Shown: positions 8,565 to 17,122, counted from the first letter of the stretch. The stretch is 64,000 nucleotides of DNA from Bradyrhizobium centrolobii (GCF_001641635.1 NZ_LUUB01000109.1:312-64311), one strand, 5' to 3'. Program-made: numbers and translations. Notes: generated by a model from the sequence alone, not told the origin.

Positions 8565-9746
8565 CTAGCATGCCGCGCTAGGACAAACAGTTCGGCCTGT
8601 TGGGCATTGCTTGGCTGCATCCGGAGAAGAAAACCTCAGCTCGCGCCGGCTGCTGCTCGCCGTAAAGTGTATGCATGTGTTCGCCGCAACGATGTGATCA
8701 AACATGTCAGCCCAGGTTGCCGCCCGGTAGGTGCCCATCACTGATAGCCGGCCGACGTCGTTGATCGCGGAGGCATCACCCGAGATCTTGAGATTAAATC
8801 CATCTCGCCTGGCAGTCGGAAGCGAGAATTGACGGATAAGGCTATCAAGTCTTTCCCAAGCTCCCGGTCCCGAACCCCATTCCTTGAAAGGTACTGCTGC
8901 ATGGGCCTCCGAAGCCTCTTCAATTCTGTGTTTCACCCAATCGTAGACGCGCGAATTTCGATCTGCAGGTTTTACGATTGAGAGATGATCGGCTGTGACG
9001 GGATAGGCGCGATCGTCCTGCGGCGTCTCCGTGTACAACTGCGGAACTACCAGGTAGCCATGAGTAGGCTGCGTTTCATAGGCAACGAACACTCGCGGGA
9101 CCCGATCTCTTCGGCCTCTGTCTACATAATCCTTCCACTGGTTTTCGAGAATCTGAAGATACGTATTTACGTCATACGTTCGCAAATCTACCAATGGCCG
9201 TACTCCGCCGAGGCGGGCCAAGAGCTCGAGGTAGTTGGCTCCATTTGCTCCTTTCGCTGGGGTCGAAATAAAGACTATGCCACTCACCTGCTGTTCAAGG
9301 AACGCGCTTCGTGCCTGCCACAGGTCAATCAGCATTCGCTTCACGACTAAACCGCCCATGCTGTGACATACAAAGTAAATCTCATTGTAATCGTCAAAGA
9401 CTCGATGATCCTCCAGCGTGGTTCGCACCACAGTCGCGATCTGTTCGATGCTCATTTTTGACGTGAGGGCTGCATCGTAGTTGATTGCGAGAATATCAAA
9501 AGAATCCATATCAGGATCTTCGGCGACGAGCCGTGGCCAATACGCCTGGGTTGTCTCGTTTGTGAAGGTCCCCTGCGCATCCCCCAGGATTCCGTGCACA
9601 AAAACAACGATCTTATCTGTGCCCTTCCTTTTGACGAATACGTCCGGCTCTTGGGGAGCTACATGCGGGGTCAGGAACAAAAAGCCCGCCAACAAGCAAA
9701 CAACACCCGCCACCAGAAGGTAAAAACGTCTACCGCGCACCATCAT
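8565..9746 (-). CDS. Membrane-anchored alpha/beta hydrolase (lipase-like)
   Basis: This 393-residue protein has an N-terminal transmembrane anchor (residues 7-26, RRFYLLVAGVVCLLAGFLFL) that should place the enzyme in the periplasm. The alpha/beta hydrolase domain runs about 45-290: oxyanion motif VVFVHGILGD (His51-Gly52) and nucleophile elbow FVCHSMGGLVVK with Ser129, a serine lipase/esterase pattern close to DUF676/PGAP1-like enzymes. A candidate catalytic His is in TADHLSIVKP. The last 100 residues have no recognisable domain and end in a Cys-containing tail. A ggaggg site lies six bases before the first of two adjacent ATG codons. It overlaps the upstream gene by 17 nt and is the last gene of a three-gene operon. 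The substrate is unknown. Confidence 0.75.
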   Translation of the reverse strand: MMVRGRRFYLLVAGVVCLLAGFLFLTPHVAPQEPDVFVKRKGTDKIVVFVHGILGDAQGTFTNETTQAYWPRLVAEDPDMDSFDILAINYDAALTSKMSIEQIATVVRTTLEDHRVFDDYNEIYFVCHSMGGLVVKRMLIDLWQARSAFLEQQVSGIVFISTPAKGANGANYLELLARLGGVRPLVDLRTYDVNTYLQILENQWKDYVDRGRRDRVPRVFVAYETQPTHGYLVVPQLYTETPQDDRAYPVTADHLSIVKPADRNSRVYDWVKHRIEEASEAHAAVPFKEWGSGPGAWERLDSLIRQFSLPTARRDGFNLKISGDASAINDVGRLSVMGTYRAATWADMFDHIVAANTCIHFTASSSRRELRFSSPDAAKQCPTGRTVCPSAAC

Positions 9747-10374
9747 CGCAGTCCCTCCGCGCCCTTGCGTATTGCGTCTTCAGCATGAGTAGAAACTGCT
9801 CGTCCCGAAACTGCACACAGCCGAAGGTGATGGCGACGCTGTAGTTCCTGCCTCCAGCAGAAAGCTGATCTCGTTGGATTTTTTCTGCCGATTCCGGCCC
9901 AAATAGCGAGCGGAAGCGAGAATCTGAATAGCGCTCAAGAAAGGCACGATACAGCGGAAGCCGATCGGGAGCGTTACGCCCGAGCGCACCGGCTAACAGC
10001 GTCGCCATTGCAGGAACAACACTATCCAGCCGCGATGGATCGAGTAGGGCGATGGCGGCGCGGTCAAACGGATCGTCGCCGCGACCTCCCACATCAGGCA
10101 CGGAGCTCCCTTGACGTTGCAGCTCATTCAAAAGGCGGACGTGCTGGTCTCGATTCCCGGCGGCACCTGCATTCCAATCCATTTTGCACGACTGACTGCC
10201 GCTTTGCGTCTTCGTACATGTACCACTTGCTGATGAGTCGGCTGGAATCGCGTCGCGACAGGTACACTCTGTAGCCAAGGCTGACGCGCTCATGGTGAGA
10301 GAAAGTGTCATAACCGGGAGAATTCGCCCTAAGCGCAGCGCCACTCCTGACGCTTCAATCGGACCAATCGTCAT
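9730..10374 (-). CDS. Secreted cysteine-containing protein, unknown function
   Basis: I do not recognise this 214-residue protein. The start is set at 10374, where an ATG follows gggggag by seven bases; a longer upstream reading frame has no ribosome site. Residues 1-36 are a signal peptide ending ASALA-TECTC. The mature protein begins with a small Cys cluster (ECTC, GTCTKT, SCKMDW), then a mostly helical region (residues 65-150), and ends with a beta segment containing a lone Cys (VAITFGCVQF). This fits a periplasmic protein with two or more disulfides. It is the middle gene of the AT-richer cassette and is translationally coupled to the hydrolase gene, so it may be a partner, chaperone or regulator of that enzyme. 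Confidence 0.6.
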   Translation of the reverse strand: MTIGPIEASGVALRLGRILPVMTLSLTMSASALATECTCRDAIPADSSASGTCTKTQSGSQSCKMDWNAGAAGNRDQHVRLLNELQRQGSSVPDVGGRGDDPFDRAAIALLDPSRLDSVVPAMATLLAGALGRNAPDRLPLYRAFLERYSDSRFRSLFGPESAEKIQRDQLSAGGRNYSVAITFGCVQFRDEQFLLMLKTQYARARRDCDDGAR

Positions 10375-10481
10375 TCGACGCTCCCCCTGCATCGCAGGTT
10401 GCGGACAGCTGTGCTTGATGTGACACGAGCGGCGCCAGCGCGATGTGACGGCAGCAAGCGGCCGGCGTGCCACTCTACCTG

Positions 10482-10988
10482 CTAGTTATTGCGCTTCAGA
10501 TATTTCGCGGCTTCCTGACGAGCCACCATGTAATGATCGTCGAGGTACAGGCCCATCTTCTCGACAAATGTAAGCACCTTGATCAAGGGGTCGCTCATCT
10601 GTCGTGCAAGGTATCCTAGTTGGCCTCTAAGTCCGCCGACGTCCATCCCGCTCGCTAACGCCCTCTGCTCGTATACAGAGAGCCATTGACGTTGGTAACT
10701 GTCCATCGCGCGCCCGGGGGTCTCAATGTATTCCCGGTCGCCGTCGGAGAGGCGCTCGCATAACTGCTTATAAGTCACCGTTTGATATAATTGAGCGCTT
10801 TGGCGCGACCGAGCCACAAACGCGTTTTGATGGGGACTATTGACATCGGCGAAGGCTGGCGGCGGTAGCGTTGGGACAGTAGGTACCCTCTTAAGAACGT
10901 CCATGTACCCGCGAAAAACCTTGTCAAAAGCGCCGACGGCGTCAGAAACTATCTTTGCAATCACCGCTGCTGTGGCGAGATCCACCAT
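10482..10988 (-). CDS. Helical protein of unknown function, first gene of the cassette
   Basis: This 168-residue protein has no recognised domain. The first 33 residues form an amphipathic, mildly hydrophobic helix (TAAVIAKIVSDAVGAFDKVF) without a clear signal-cleavage site. A proline-rich linker follows (VPTVPTLPPPAF, about 36-47), then predominantly helical sequence to the end with a single Cys (YKQLCERL). The ATG follows ggggaggg by four bases, a strong ribosome site. It is the promoter-proximal gene of the three-gene minus-strand operon, 107 nt before the secreted protein gene. A membrane-peripheral or assembly role is possible from the N-terminal helix, but this is only inference. Confidence 0.6.
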   Translation of the reverse strand: MVDLATAAVIAKIVSDAVGAFDKVFRGYMDVLKRVPTVPTLPPPAFADVNSPHQNAFVARSRQSAQLYQTVTYKQLCERLSDGDREYIETPGRAMDSYQRQWLSVYEQRALASGMDVGGLRGQLGYLARQMSDPLIKVLTFVEKMGLYLDDHYMVARQEAAKYLKRNN

Positions 10989-11252
10989 AGCACCCTCCCC
11001 GGTGGGATCGTTTCAAGATGATCTGCTGCATCCACTTCAACTCGTGGCTCACGCGCAATAAATCGAATCCGTTGCTCTACGAACGCTAGATGAAAAGCTG
11101 TCCAGCACTATATCGAATCTTTTGTCAACTTTAAATAGATAGTTCAGTGCCGACAAATGTGTTGCGAGTGCGAAATGCAGTCGATGAGCTGACATCACGG
11201 TCGTGGCCGTCGGTGATCGCAAAGGAGCTCCGAATCAAGTGACAAGGACACA
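10989..11252. other. AT-richer intergenic region between divergent genes
   Basis: These 264 bp separate the cassette (minus) from the DUF4239 gene (plus) and are clearly richer in A+T than the flanking coding DNA, especially 11085-11150. A minus-strand TTGACA lies at 11123-11128, but no -10 box is found at a normal distance, so I do not call a promoter. No ORF, tRNA or repeat is seen. Confidence 0.5.
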
Positions 11253-12041
11253 ATGAGCGACTGGCTGCACAACCTGCCGGTGCCCTGGATGGCGCTGGTG
11301 ATTTTCGGATTCACCTACCTGCTTGCCGCAGTCATATTCGCGGCCGTCGCGATGGTCGCGACGGAGGAGCGCGCAAAATCGCTGAAGGCGATCTCGCCCG
11401 GCATGCTGCCGGTGCTCGGCATCATCTTCGGCCTGTTCGTCGCCTTCACCGCGGCGCAGGTCTGGGGTGACAGCGACCGCGCCAGCGCGGCGGTGAGCCG
11501 CGAGGCCAGCGCGCTGCGGAGCGCCGTGCTGCTGGCTGCGGGCCTGCCGGCGGAGCAGGAGACCCGGTTGCGCGGGCTGGTGCGCGACTATATCGGGCAC
11601 GCCGCAACGGTGGAGTGGCCGATGATGGCACATCAGGAGGTGTCGCTGAGGGTAACCCCGCCGGCGCTCGCCGAGGCTTTGCAGCTCGTCGTCGCGATGA
11701 CGCCGCAAGGCGGGGGGCAGGAGACGGTGCAGCGCGAGATCATCGCCGCGCTCCAGCAGGCGCTGGATGCACGACGGCAGCGGATCATCGTCAGCCTCGC
11801 CGCAGTGAATTCGGTCAAATGGTGGTGCCTGTACCTCCAGGGTGCCTGCGCACTTCTGGCGATCGGTCTGGTCCATTGCGACAACCGCCTCGGAGGGGCA
11901 ATCGCAATGGGACTATTCGCAACCGGCGTCGCCACCTCGGTGCTCTTGATCGCCGCCCATGACCGACCATTTGCCGGCCAGATCTCCATCCATCCGGAGC
12001 CGCTGCTCCAGATCATGCCGGACGCAGCGGCAAAGAACTAG
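11253..12041 (+). CDS. DUF4239 (bestrophin-like) membrane protein
   Basis: This 262-residue protein has two N-terminal helices (residues 12-37 and 50-67, containing GIIFGLFVAFTAAQVW), a cytosolic helical region of about 120 residues, and two C-terminal helices (about 185-235). The FGLFVAFTAAQVWGD helix, with its neighbouring SREASALR segment, is characteristic of DUF4239 proteins, which are distantly related to bestrophin anion channels; no function is established in bacteria. An aagga site lies five bases before the ATG. It stands alone, divergent from the AT-richer cassette and convergent with the glycine-zipper gene. Confidence 0.78.
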   Translation: MSDWLHNLPVPWMALVIFGFTYLLAAVIFAAVAMVATEERAKSLKAISPGMLPVLGIIFGLFVAFTAAQVWGDSDRASAAVSREASALRSAVLLAAGLPAEQETRLRGLVRDYIGHAATVEWPMMAHQEVSLRVTPPALAEALQLVVAMTPQGGGQETVQREIIAALQQALDARRQRIIVSLAAVNSVKWWCLYLQGACALLAIGLVHCDNRLGGAIAMGLFATGVATSVLLIAAHDRPFAGQISIHPEPLLQIMPDAAAKN

Positions 12042-12068
12042 AGCGCGAGGGCTCGTGGCAGGATCTCG

Positions 12069-12374
12069 TCAGTAGCAATACCTGGGATCGACCCGCACAT
12101 AGTAGCCGTCGGGACGCTGCATGTAGCAGCCCCGCTGATAGGCATAATAACCGGAGCGGCGCCGCTCGCCTTCGGAGGCGATCGCAGCACCCGTGCCGGC
12201 GCCGACAACCGCGCCGATCGCGGCCCCGCGGCCTCCGCCAAGCGCGCCGCCGAGGATCGCCCCGCCGACACCGCCGATGATGGCACCGCCGACGGCATCC
12301 TGAGCCGCCGCCTCATGGACCGGCATCGCCATGGCAACCGTCAGACACGTCATAATTCCAAGACTTCGAAGCAT
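12069..12374 (-). CDS. Small exported glycine-zipper protein
   Basis: This 101-residue protein has a signal peptide (MLRSLGIMTCLTVAMAM ... EAAAQ), then a long glycine-zipper membrane-insertion segment (residues 27-66, repeats such as GGAIIGGVGGAILGGALGG). A short Tyr/Arg-rich tail carries two Cys that could form a disulfide (RGCYMQRP and PRYCY). Such proteins associate with the outer membrane or periplasm (17-kDa antigen/YMGG-like families) and are abundant in bradyrhizobia. No lipobox Cys follows the signal peptide, so it is probably not a lipoprotein. Its role is unknown. Confidence 0.75.
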   Translation of the reverse strand: MLRSLGIMTCLTVAMAMPVHEAAAQDAVGGAIIGGVGGAILGGALGGGRGAAIGAVVGAGTGAAIASEGERRRSGYYAYQRGCYMQRPDGYYVRVDPRYCY

Positions 12375-12525
12375 TTTCGGCCCTCCCGATGCTGACGCAA
12401 GTCATAGCGCCCGACGCGGATTCGAGCCAGAACAATTGCCGTCAGGAACTGGCGCGTCAGGCGATGTCGCCGGGAGCGCCGATCAAGGATCGCGTCCAGC
12501 CATATCGCGCGACGAGCAACGGATG

Positions 12526-12900
12526 TCAGGGGTCGATCCAGCGCTGCACGGCTTCAGCCGTGTCGGCAGGAGTCGTGTTGAAGCAGATCGCAGCGCCCGG
12601 CGCGAGCCGGTGGACGAGGTTGAGCACCCTCTCGAACAGAAGGAGGCGCTCCTTCGGCTCACGCAGGCCGGCGCCGATAACGATGCAATCGAAACTCTCG
12701 TCGCGCAGCGCCGCCGTGACACCGGCTTCCGCGGTCGCATCGAGATCGATCAGGCAGCTCGTGACCTCGTAGCCAAGATCGCGCAGGCGCAGGAGTTGCG
12801 CGTCGATGTAAGTGCGGACGAGTTCAGGCGTGAGCTGCGGGAACGCGCTGTAGTCGGCGTTGCCGGGTTCGATGCCGATCGCAAGAACACGCTTGGCCAT
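12526..12900 (-). CDS. Hypothetical cytosolic protein with a Rossmann-like pattern
   Basis: This 124-residue protein starts at 12900, where an ATG follows aaggagag. The sequence alternates strands and helices: MAKRVLAIGIEP, then LRDLGYEVTSCLIDLD, then FDCIVIGAGLRE, then PGAAICFNTTP. This suggests a small flavodoxin- or response-regulator-like fold. No catalytic motif is visible, and the phosphoacceptor pattern of a receiver domain is incomplete. It contains a DxDA segment (DLDATAEAG) and several acidic loops. It is divergent from the lysin gene. The family is likely conserved in bradyrhizobia, but I cannot name it. Confidence 0.6.
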   Translation of the reverse strand: MAKRVLAIGIEPGNADYSAFPQLTPELVRTYIDAQLLRLRDLGYEVTSCLIDLDATAEAGVTAALRDESFDCIVIGAGLREPKERLLLFERVLNLVHRLAPGAAICFNTTPADTAEAVQRWIDP

Positions 12901-13213
12901 ACAGGGCTCTCCTTGCGGATCATCTCTGTCGCTAACGGATGACGGGTCCGGCCGGTTCCCCGGATTTCGGCGAAGTCGTATCGCAATGGGACAGCTTTGG
13001 AGGCGCTTGCGCGATATCTTCCTGAGATTGCGGCGTTTGATCGCAGCCACTCTGCGGATTTCGCGCTCGACGTGTAAGCCATTTCACACTCGGTTGCGCC
13101 GGCAGGCTGCAACATTGCAGCATTACGCAGAGAGCTCATGCCGTGACGACGGCACAGCTCACACCAGACTTGCACAAAGACCCAGCAATTTAATTATTCG
13201 CGGGAGCGGGGAA

Positions 13214-14590
13214 ATGGTGTCATTTCAGGATTTGAAAAGCGAATACGAGAGGAATTGGGCCAATCTCAAGATCCGGCCATCGCGCCTCGATGACGCGAAC
13301 GCGGTGGCGCATCGGGCGATCAACGGCAAGACGACCTACCAGCAGATCGAGCAACGCACCGGCGTACCCTGGCATTTCGTCGCTCTCTGCCACTATCGGG
13401 AATCCAATTTCGATTTCGATACCTATCTAGGCAATGGCCAGTCGCTGCATCGCACGACGACGATCGTCCCGAAAGGGCGCGGCCCGTTCGGCTCGTTCGT
13501 TGACGGCGCCGTCGACGCGCTGAGGATTCAGGACTTCGTCGGCACGAGCGACTGGAGCATCGCGCGAACCCTGTTCCGGCTCGAGGCCTTCAACGGCTTC
13601 GGCTATCATGCCAAGGGCGTCAACTCACCCTATCTCTACGGCGGCTCGACGCTCTACGGCCCGCCCGAGGCAAGGGCTGGCAAGTTCGTCCGCGACCATG
13701 TGTTCGATCCGAGCAACGTCGACGTGCAGCTTGGCACTGCCGTGATCCTGCATGCGATGATGGCGCTCGATCCCTCGATCACCGTCGACGGCAGTCCACC
13801 GGGCACGGGCAATCCGGAGCCCGACGACGAGATGGCGGCGACGGTTCTTCTGGTGCAGCAGGCGCTCAACCGGCTCGGCGCCAATCCGCCGCTCGCCGAG
13901 GACGGCATCAGCGGACCGAAGACCATGGCCGCGGTCTCGCGGTTTCAGCAGCAGCACGGCATCAACGATTCCGGTCTCCTCGACGGCGCCACCATTGCCG
14001 CCATCACGCGGGCGGCCCAGCCGGGAGCGGTCGTGCCGGCTGTCGATCTGTCGCAGATCCTGAAACGGCTGGAGGACCTCGCGCAGCTCGTGCGGCCACA
14101 AGCGGGAGGCACGGCACCGGGCGGCACCACACCGGCGACCAACGATCCGATCAACCTGTTCGAACGCCTCCTCTCCCTCGTCAACAGGACGGCCCCCATG
14201 CCCGGAACAGTCACCCCGACCAACCCCGCACCCGTCGACCAGTTGAAGCAGGTGGTGGATCTGGTCGGCGTCCTCCTCAACAACGGCAACGGCAAACCCG
14301 TCCTCGGCCAGGTCAACGGCGCGCTCGGCGAGACGATCGGCAAGCTCCTGGACGGCAGGAAGACCGCCCTCGGCGTCGGCGGCACGCTGATCACCGCCCT
14401 GCTCTCCGCGGTGACGGCAAGCCCCAATGCAGGAGGCCTTGCCGGGCTGTTCGGAACGATCGTGTCCGCCGTGCCGGGACTGGGCCAGTTCGCCATGCCG
14501 ATCTTCCTGGCGCTTTCGGCCTGGGGCGTGCTCGGCAAGCTGGAGAAATGGGCGCAGGGAACCGCGCCGCCGCCCAAGCTGACAACCTGA
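13214..14590 (+). CDS. Phage-type lysin: lysozyme-like domain, peptidoglycan-binding domain, hydrophobic tail
   Basis: This 458-residue protein is encoded from the ATG at 13214, preceded by gggag and gggga; an open frame extends upstream but without a ribosome site. Residues 40-190 resemble phage lysozyme-like hydrolases, with a probable catalytic Glu in CHYRESNFDFDTYLGNGQ. Residues 205-265 form a PG_binding_1 module (VQQALNRLGANP, then DGISGPKTMAAVSRFQQQHG). A long linker rich in Pro, Thr and Gly follows. The C-terminus (about 385-450) is strongly hydrophobic and glycine-rich (GVGGTLITALLSAV and FAMPIFLALSAWGVLGKL), reminiscent of a holin-like membrane segment. There is no signal peptide. 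No other phage gene surrounds it, so it may be a domesticated lysis or cell-wall-remodelling gene. Confidence 0.75.
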   Translation: MVSFQDLKSEYERNWANLKIRPSRLDDANAVAHRAINGKTTYQQIEQRTGVPWHFVALCHYRESNFDFDTYLGNGQSLHRTTTIVPKGRGPFGSFVDGAVDALRIQDFVGTSDWSIARTLFRLEAFNGFGYHAKGVNSPYLYGGSTLYGPPEARAGKFVRDHVFDPSNVDVQLGTAVILHAMMALDPSITVDGSPPGTGNPEPDDEMAATVLLVQQALNRLGANPPLAEDGISGPKTMAAVSRFQQQHGINDSGLLDGATIAAITRAAQPGAVVPAVDLSQILKRLEDLAQLVRPQAGGTAPGGTTPATNDPINLFERLLSLVNRTAPMPGTVTPTNPAPVDQLKQVVDLVGVLLNNGNGKPVLGQVNGALGETIGKLLDGRKTALGVGGTLITALLSAVTASPNAGGLAGLFGTIVSAVPGLGQFAMPIFLALSAWGVLGKLEKWAQGTAPPPKLTT

Positions 14591-14622
14591 GCGCGATCGA
14601 AAGGTCGCGCAATGTGGCGCGT

Positions 14623-15315
14623 CTACTGACGCAGCATGATCAGGGGATCGGCGGTGTCGGGAACGCGCCGCCATTGCGCGTTGTCATCGGCCTCGAACTG
14701 CCAGGTCTCGCCGGCCTTCGACATCAGGATGATCTGGCCGCGTTCGAGCCGCCATTGCGTCGGATTGAACTGCGCGATGACGGGATCGCATTTCGGCTTG
14801 AGGAAGACCTGGAAATTGTCCGGGCCCGCCTCTGTGTTGGTCAGCGTCAGACCGCAGATCGGCTGGCCGTTGCCGCGTACCATGGCCCAGTCACCGATCA
14901 TCTGGTCCATCGACTTGGCCATCGAGCGTGCCGCGGCGAGATCTTGCAGGATGTAGACGCCCTCGCCCTGCCGCAAGCCTTCGAAGATGCCGGCCTCGAC
15001 CTCGGTGAAGTCGATGACGGCTTCACCGGTCGCATCCTGCAGGCGAACGATATCGAGGCCCTTGACGCTCCAGGCAACGATGTCCTTGGTGAAGGGCAGC
15101 GCGGTCTTGCAGGCCGGCTCAAGCTCCAGCTTGAGGCCGTGGCCCGCAGCGTCACCCTTCAGCGTGACGACGCAGGTCTTGCTGCGCTCGGTGGTCGAGA
15201 GCTCCCACTGCCCGACCATTTCTTTCTTCAGGGTCGTCGCATCCTGCGCTCGCGCAGGGCTCATCGCGGCGACACATGCCGCGATGATCAACGCAAAGCC
15301 CCGTAGAATTATCAT
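14623..15315 (-). CDS. Exported protein with two AprI/Inh-type inhibitor domains
   Basis: This 230-residue protein has a signal peptide (MIILRGFALIIAACVAAM ... ARAQ). Two homologous beta-barrel units follow: residues 32-110 (MVGQWELSTTERSKTCVVTL) and 137-220 (MIGDWAMVRGNGQPICGLTL). Each has the GxW opening and a pair of Cys about 25 residues apart (TCVV/PACK and ICGL/PKCD), as in the AprI/Inh inhibitors of serralysin-type metalloproteases. The typical inhibitor is a single domain of about 110 residues, so this is a tandem form. Its ATG overlaps the stop of the 2-hydroxyacid dehydrogenase gene (TGATG), so it is the last gene of the transporter operon. Function as a protease inhibitor is inferred from fold only; binding of another ligand is possible. 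Confidence 0.72.
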   Translation of the reverse strand: MIILRGFALIIAACVAAMSPARAQDATTLKKEMVGQWELSTTERSKTCVVTLKGDAAGHGLKLELEPACKTALPFTKDIVAWSVKGLDIVRLQDATGEAVIDFTEVEAGIFEGLRQGEGVYILQDLAAARSMAKSMDQMIGDWAMVRGNGQPICGLTLTNTEAGPDNFQVFLKPKCDPVIAQFNPTQWRLERGQIILMSKAGETWQFEADDNAQWRRVPDTADPLIMLRQ

Positions 15316-16304
15316 CAGCGGCCCTTCACCGGGGTTTCCGCCACCGGCGTCAACGGCGCCTTGCCGGCGAACCAGGTCTTGAGATTGTCGACCACGAGCT
15401 GGTCCATGGCGTTGCGCGTGACCACTGACGCCGAGCCGATATGCGGCAGCAGCACGACATTCTGCATGGACTTGAGCTCGTCGGGCACGTTCGGCTCAGC
15501 CGCGAACACGTCGAGGCCGGCAGCGAGGATGGTGCCGGACTTGAGCGCCTGGACCAGGGCCGGCTCGTCGACCACGGAGCCGCGCGCGACGTTGATCAGC
15601 ACACCACGCGGCCCGAGCGCCTTCAGCACCTCGGCGTTGATCATCTTGTTGGTGCTGGCGCCGCCGGGCACGATCACCATCAGCGTGTCCACCGCCTTCG
15701 CCATCTCGATCAGGTCGGGATAGTGCTCGTAGGAGACATCCTTTGCCGGGTTGCGCGAATGATAGACCACTGGCACCAGCGAGGCGTCGAGCCGGCGCGC
15801 AACGGCCTGGCCGATCCGGCCCATGCCGACAATGCCGACCTTGCGGTCGCGCAGCGAGCCGACGCTGAGGGGATAGTTCTGCGTCTGCCAGAGCCCGGAG
15901 CGCACGTAGCGGTCGGCCTTGATGAATTCGCGCAAGGTGGCGAGCAGAAGGCCCATCGCGACGTCAGCGACCTCTTCAGTCAGAACGTCGGGCGTGTTGG
16001 TGACAATGACATTGTGCTCGCTGGCATATTTGGCATCGATGTGGTCATAGCCCACGCCGAAGCTCGCCACGATCTCGAGTTTCGGGAAATGCGACAGCGA
16101 ATCCTTGTCAGCGCGCACGGTGTGATAGGTCACCGCGACGCCGCGGATCTTCTCGCGAACCGCCGGCGTCAGCCGCTCCAGATCGGCGCGGGTCTCGGCC
16201 TTATGGACGACGAAATGATCGGAAAAGCCGTTGTCGAGAATCGGCCGCACCGGCCCATAGATCAGAAGGTCGATCTTTTCGGACGAAATCGAACCGGTGG
16301 TCAT
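15315..16304 (-). CDS. D-isomer-specific 2-hydroxyacid dehydrogenase
   Basis: This 329-residue NAD(P)-dependent oxidoreductase shows the nucleotide-binding motif VGIVGMGRIGQAVARR (about 152-167) and the family catalytic triad: Arg in NVARGSVVDE, Glu in FAAEPNVPDE, and His in LLPHIGSA. It interconverts a 2-hydroxyacid and a 2-ketoacid; its closest visible relatives are glyoxylate/hydroxypyruvate reductases. The start overlaps the stop of the permease gene by one base (TGATG), and its stop overlaps the start of the Inh gene in the same way. It therefore sits inside an ABC-transport operon and may act on the imported compound or its breakdown product. Confidence 0.88.
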   Translation of the reverse strand: MTTGSISSEKIDLLIYGPVRPILDNGFSDHFVVHKAETRADLERLTPAVREKIRGVAVTYHTVRADKDSLSHFPKLEIVASFGVGYDHIDAKYASEHNVIVTNTPDVLTEEVADVAMGLLLATLREFIKADRYVRSGLWQTQNYPLSVGSLRDRKVGIVGMGRIGQAVARRLDASLVPVVYHSRNPAKDVSYEHYPDLIEMAKAVDTLMVIVPGGASTNKMINAEVLKALGPRGVLINVARGSVVDEPALVQALKSGTILAAGLDVFAAEPNVPDELKSMQNVVLLPHIGSASVVTRNAMDQLVVDNLKTWFAGKAPLTPVAETPVKGR

Positions 16305-17122
16305 CAGCTTTCCTTTCCAAGCGCGCTCTCATGCCAGCGCCGCAAAACGAGGTGCGAAATTAGCGCCAGCAACCCATAAATGACAATCCCGGCCAGCGAC
16401 AACAAAAGCAGCGCCGCGAACATGCGGGGTATGTTGAGACGGTAGCCGGACTCGGCGATCCGGTAGGCGAGTCCTGAGCCCGCGCCGGCGGTGCCCGCCG
16501 CAATCTCGGCCACGACAGCACCGATCAGCGACAACCCGCCGGCAATGCGCAGGCCGCCGAGAATATAGGGCAGCGCCGATGGCAATTTCAGGAAGCGCAG
16601 GGTCTGGGGTGCGGACGCGCCATAGAGCTGGAACAGCCCGGCGAGGTTGCGGTCGACCGAACTGAGCCCGAGCGTTGTGTTCGACAGCACCGGGAAGAAG
16701 GCGACGATGAAGGCGCAGACAACGACGGCTGTCTGCTGATCCAGATAGATCAGGAGCAGTGGCGCAATCGCGATCACCGGCGTGACCTGGAGGACGACGG
16801 CGTAGGGGAACAGTGAATATTCCACCCATTTCGACTGGTTGAACAACAGCGCCAGCGCGATGCCGCCGATGCTTGCTGCCACAAAACCTTCAAGCGTGGT
16901 GAGCAGTGTGGTGGCGAGCGATTGTGACAGCACCGCCCAGTCATTGATCAGCGTCAGGAAGATGGCCGACGGCGCCGGCAGCACATAAGGCGGGATCTCC
17001 TTGACGCGAACCACGAGTTCCCAGGCTGCAAGGCCGGCCGCGAAGACGATCACGGGAAGCACGAAGCGCACCGCGCGCTGCGCCGCGGATGGCTTTGCAG
17101 TGATGGAGGGCTGCGCGCTCAT
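16304..17122 (-). CDS. ABC transporter permease, NitT/TauT type
   Basis: This 272-residue inner-membrane protein has six hydrophobic segments and the BPD_transp_1 cytoplasmic loop (LFQLYGASAPQTLRFLKLPSA, shortened here to its EAA-loop region around residues 165-185). The ATG at 17122 overlaps the stop of the ATPase gene as ATGA, so the long upstream extension of this frame, which is arginine-rich and lies across the ATPase gene, is rejected. It forms the channel for the ATPase and binding protein encoded directly upstream. The loop motif and helix pattern match the SsuC/TauC/NrtB group that imports sulfonates, nitrate, pyrimidine precursors or similar small anions; the substrate is not readable. 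Confidence 0.9.
   Translation of the reverse strand: MSAQPSITAKPSAAQRAVRFVLPVIVFAAGLAAWELVVRVKEIPPYVLPAPSAIFLTLINDWAVLSQSLATTLLTTLEGFVAASIGGIALALLFNQSKWVEYSLFPYAVVLQVTPVIAIAPLLLIYLDQQTAVVVCAFIVAFFPVLSNTTLGLSSVDRNLAGLFQLYGASAPQTLRFLKLPSALPYILGGLRIAGGLSLIGAVVAEIAAGTAGAGSGLAYRIAESGYRLNIPRMFAALLLLSLAGIVIYGLLALISHLVLRRWHESALGKES

Noticed and set aside
11123..11128. Promoter -35 box for the three-gene cassette
   Set aside because: TTGACA on the minus strand has no -10 element at normal spacing; a tatagt only ten bases away is too close.
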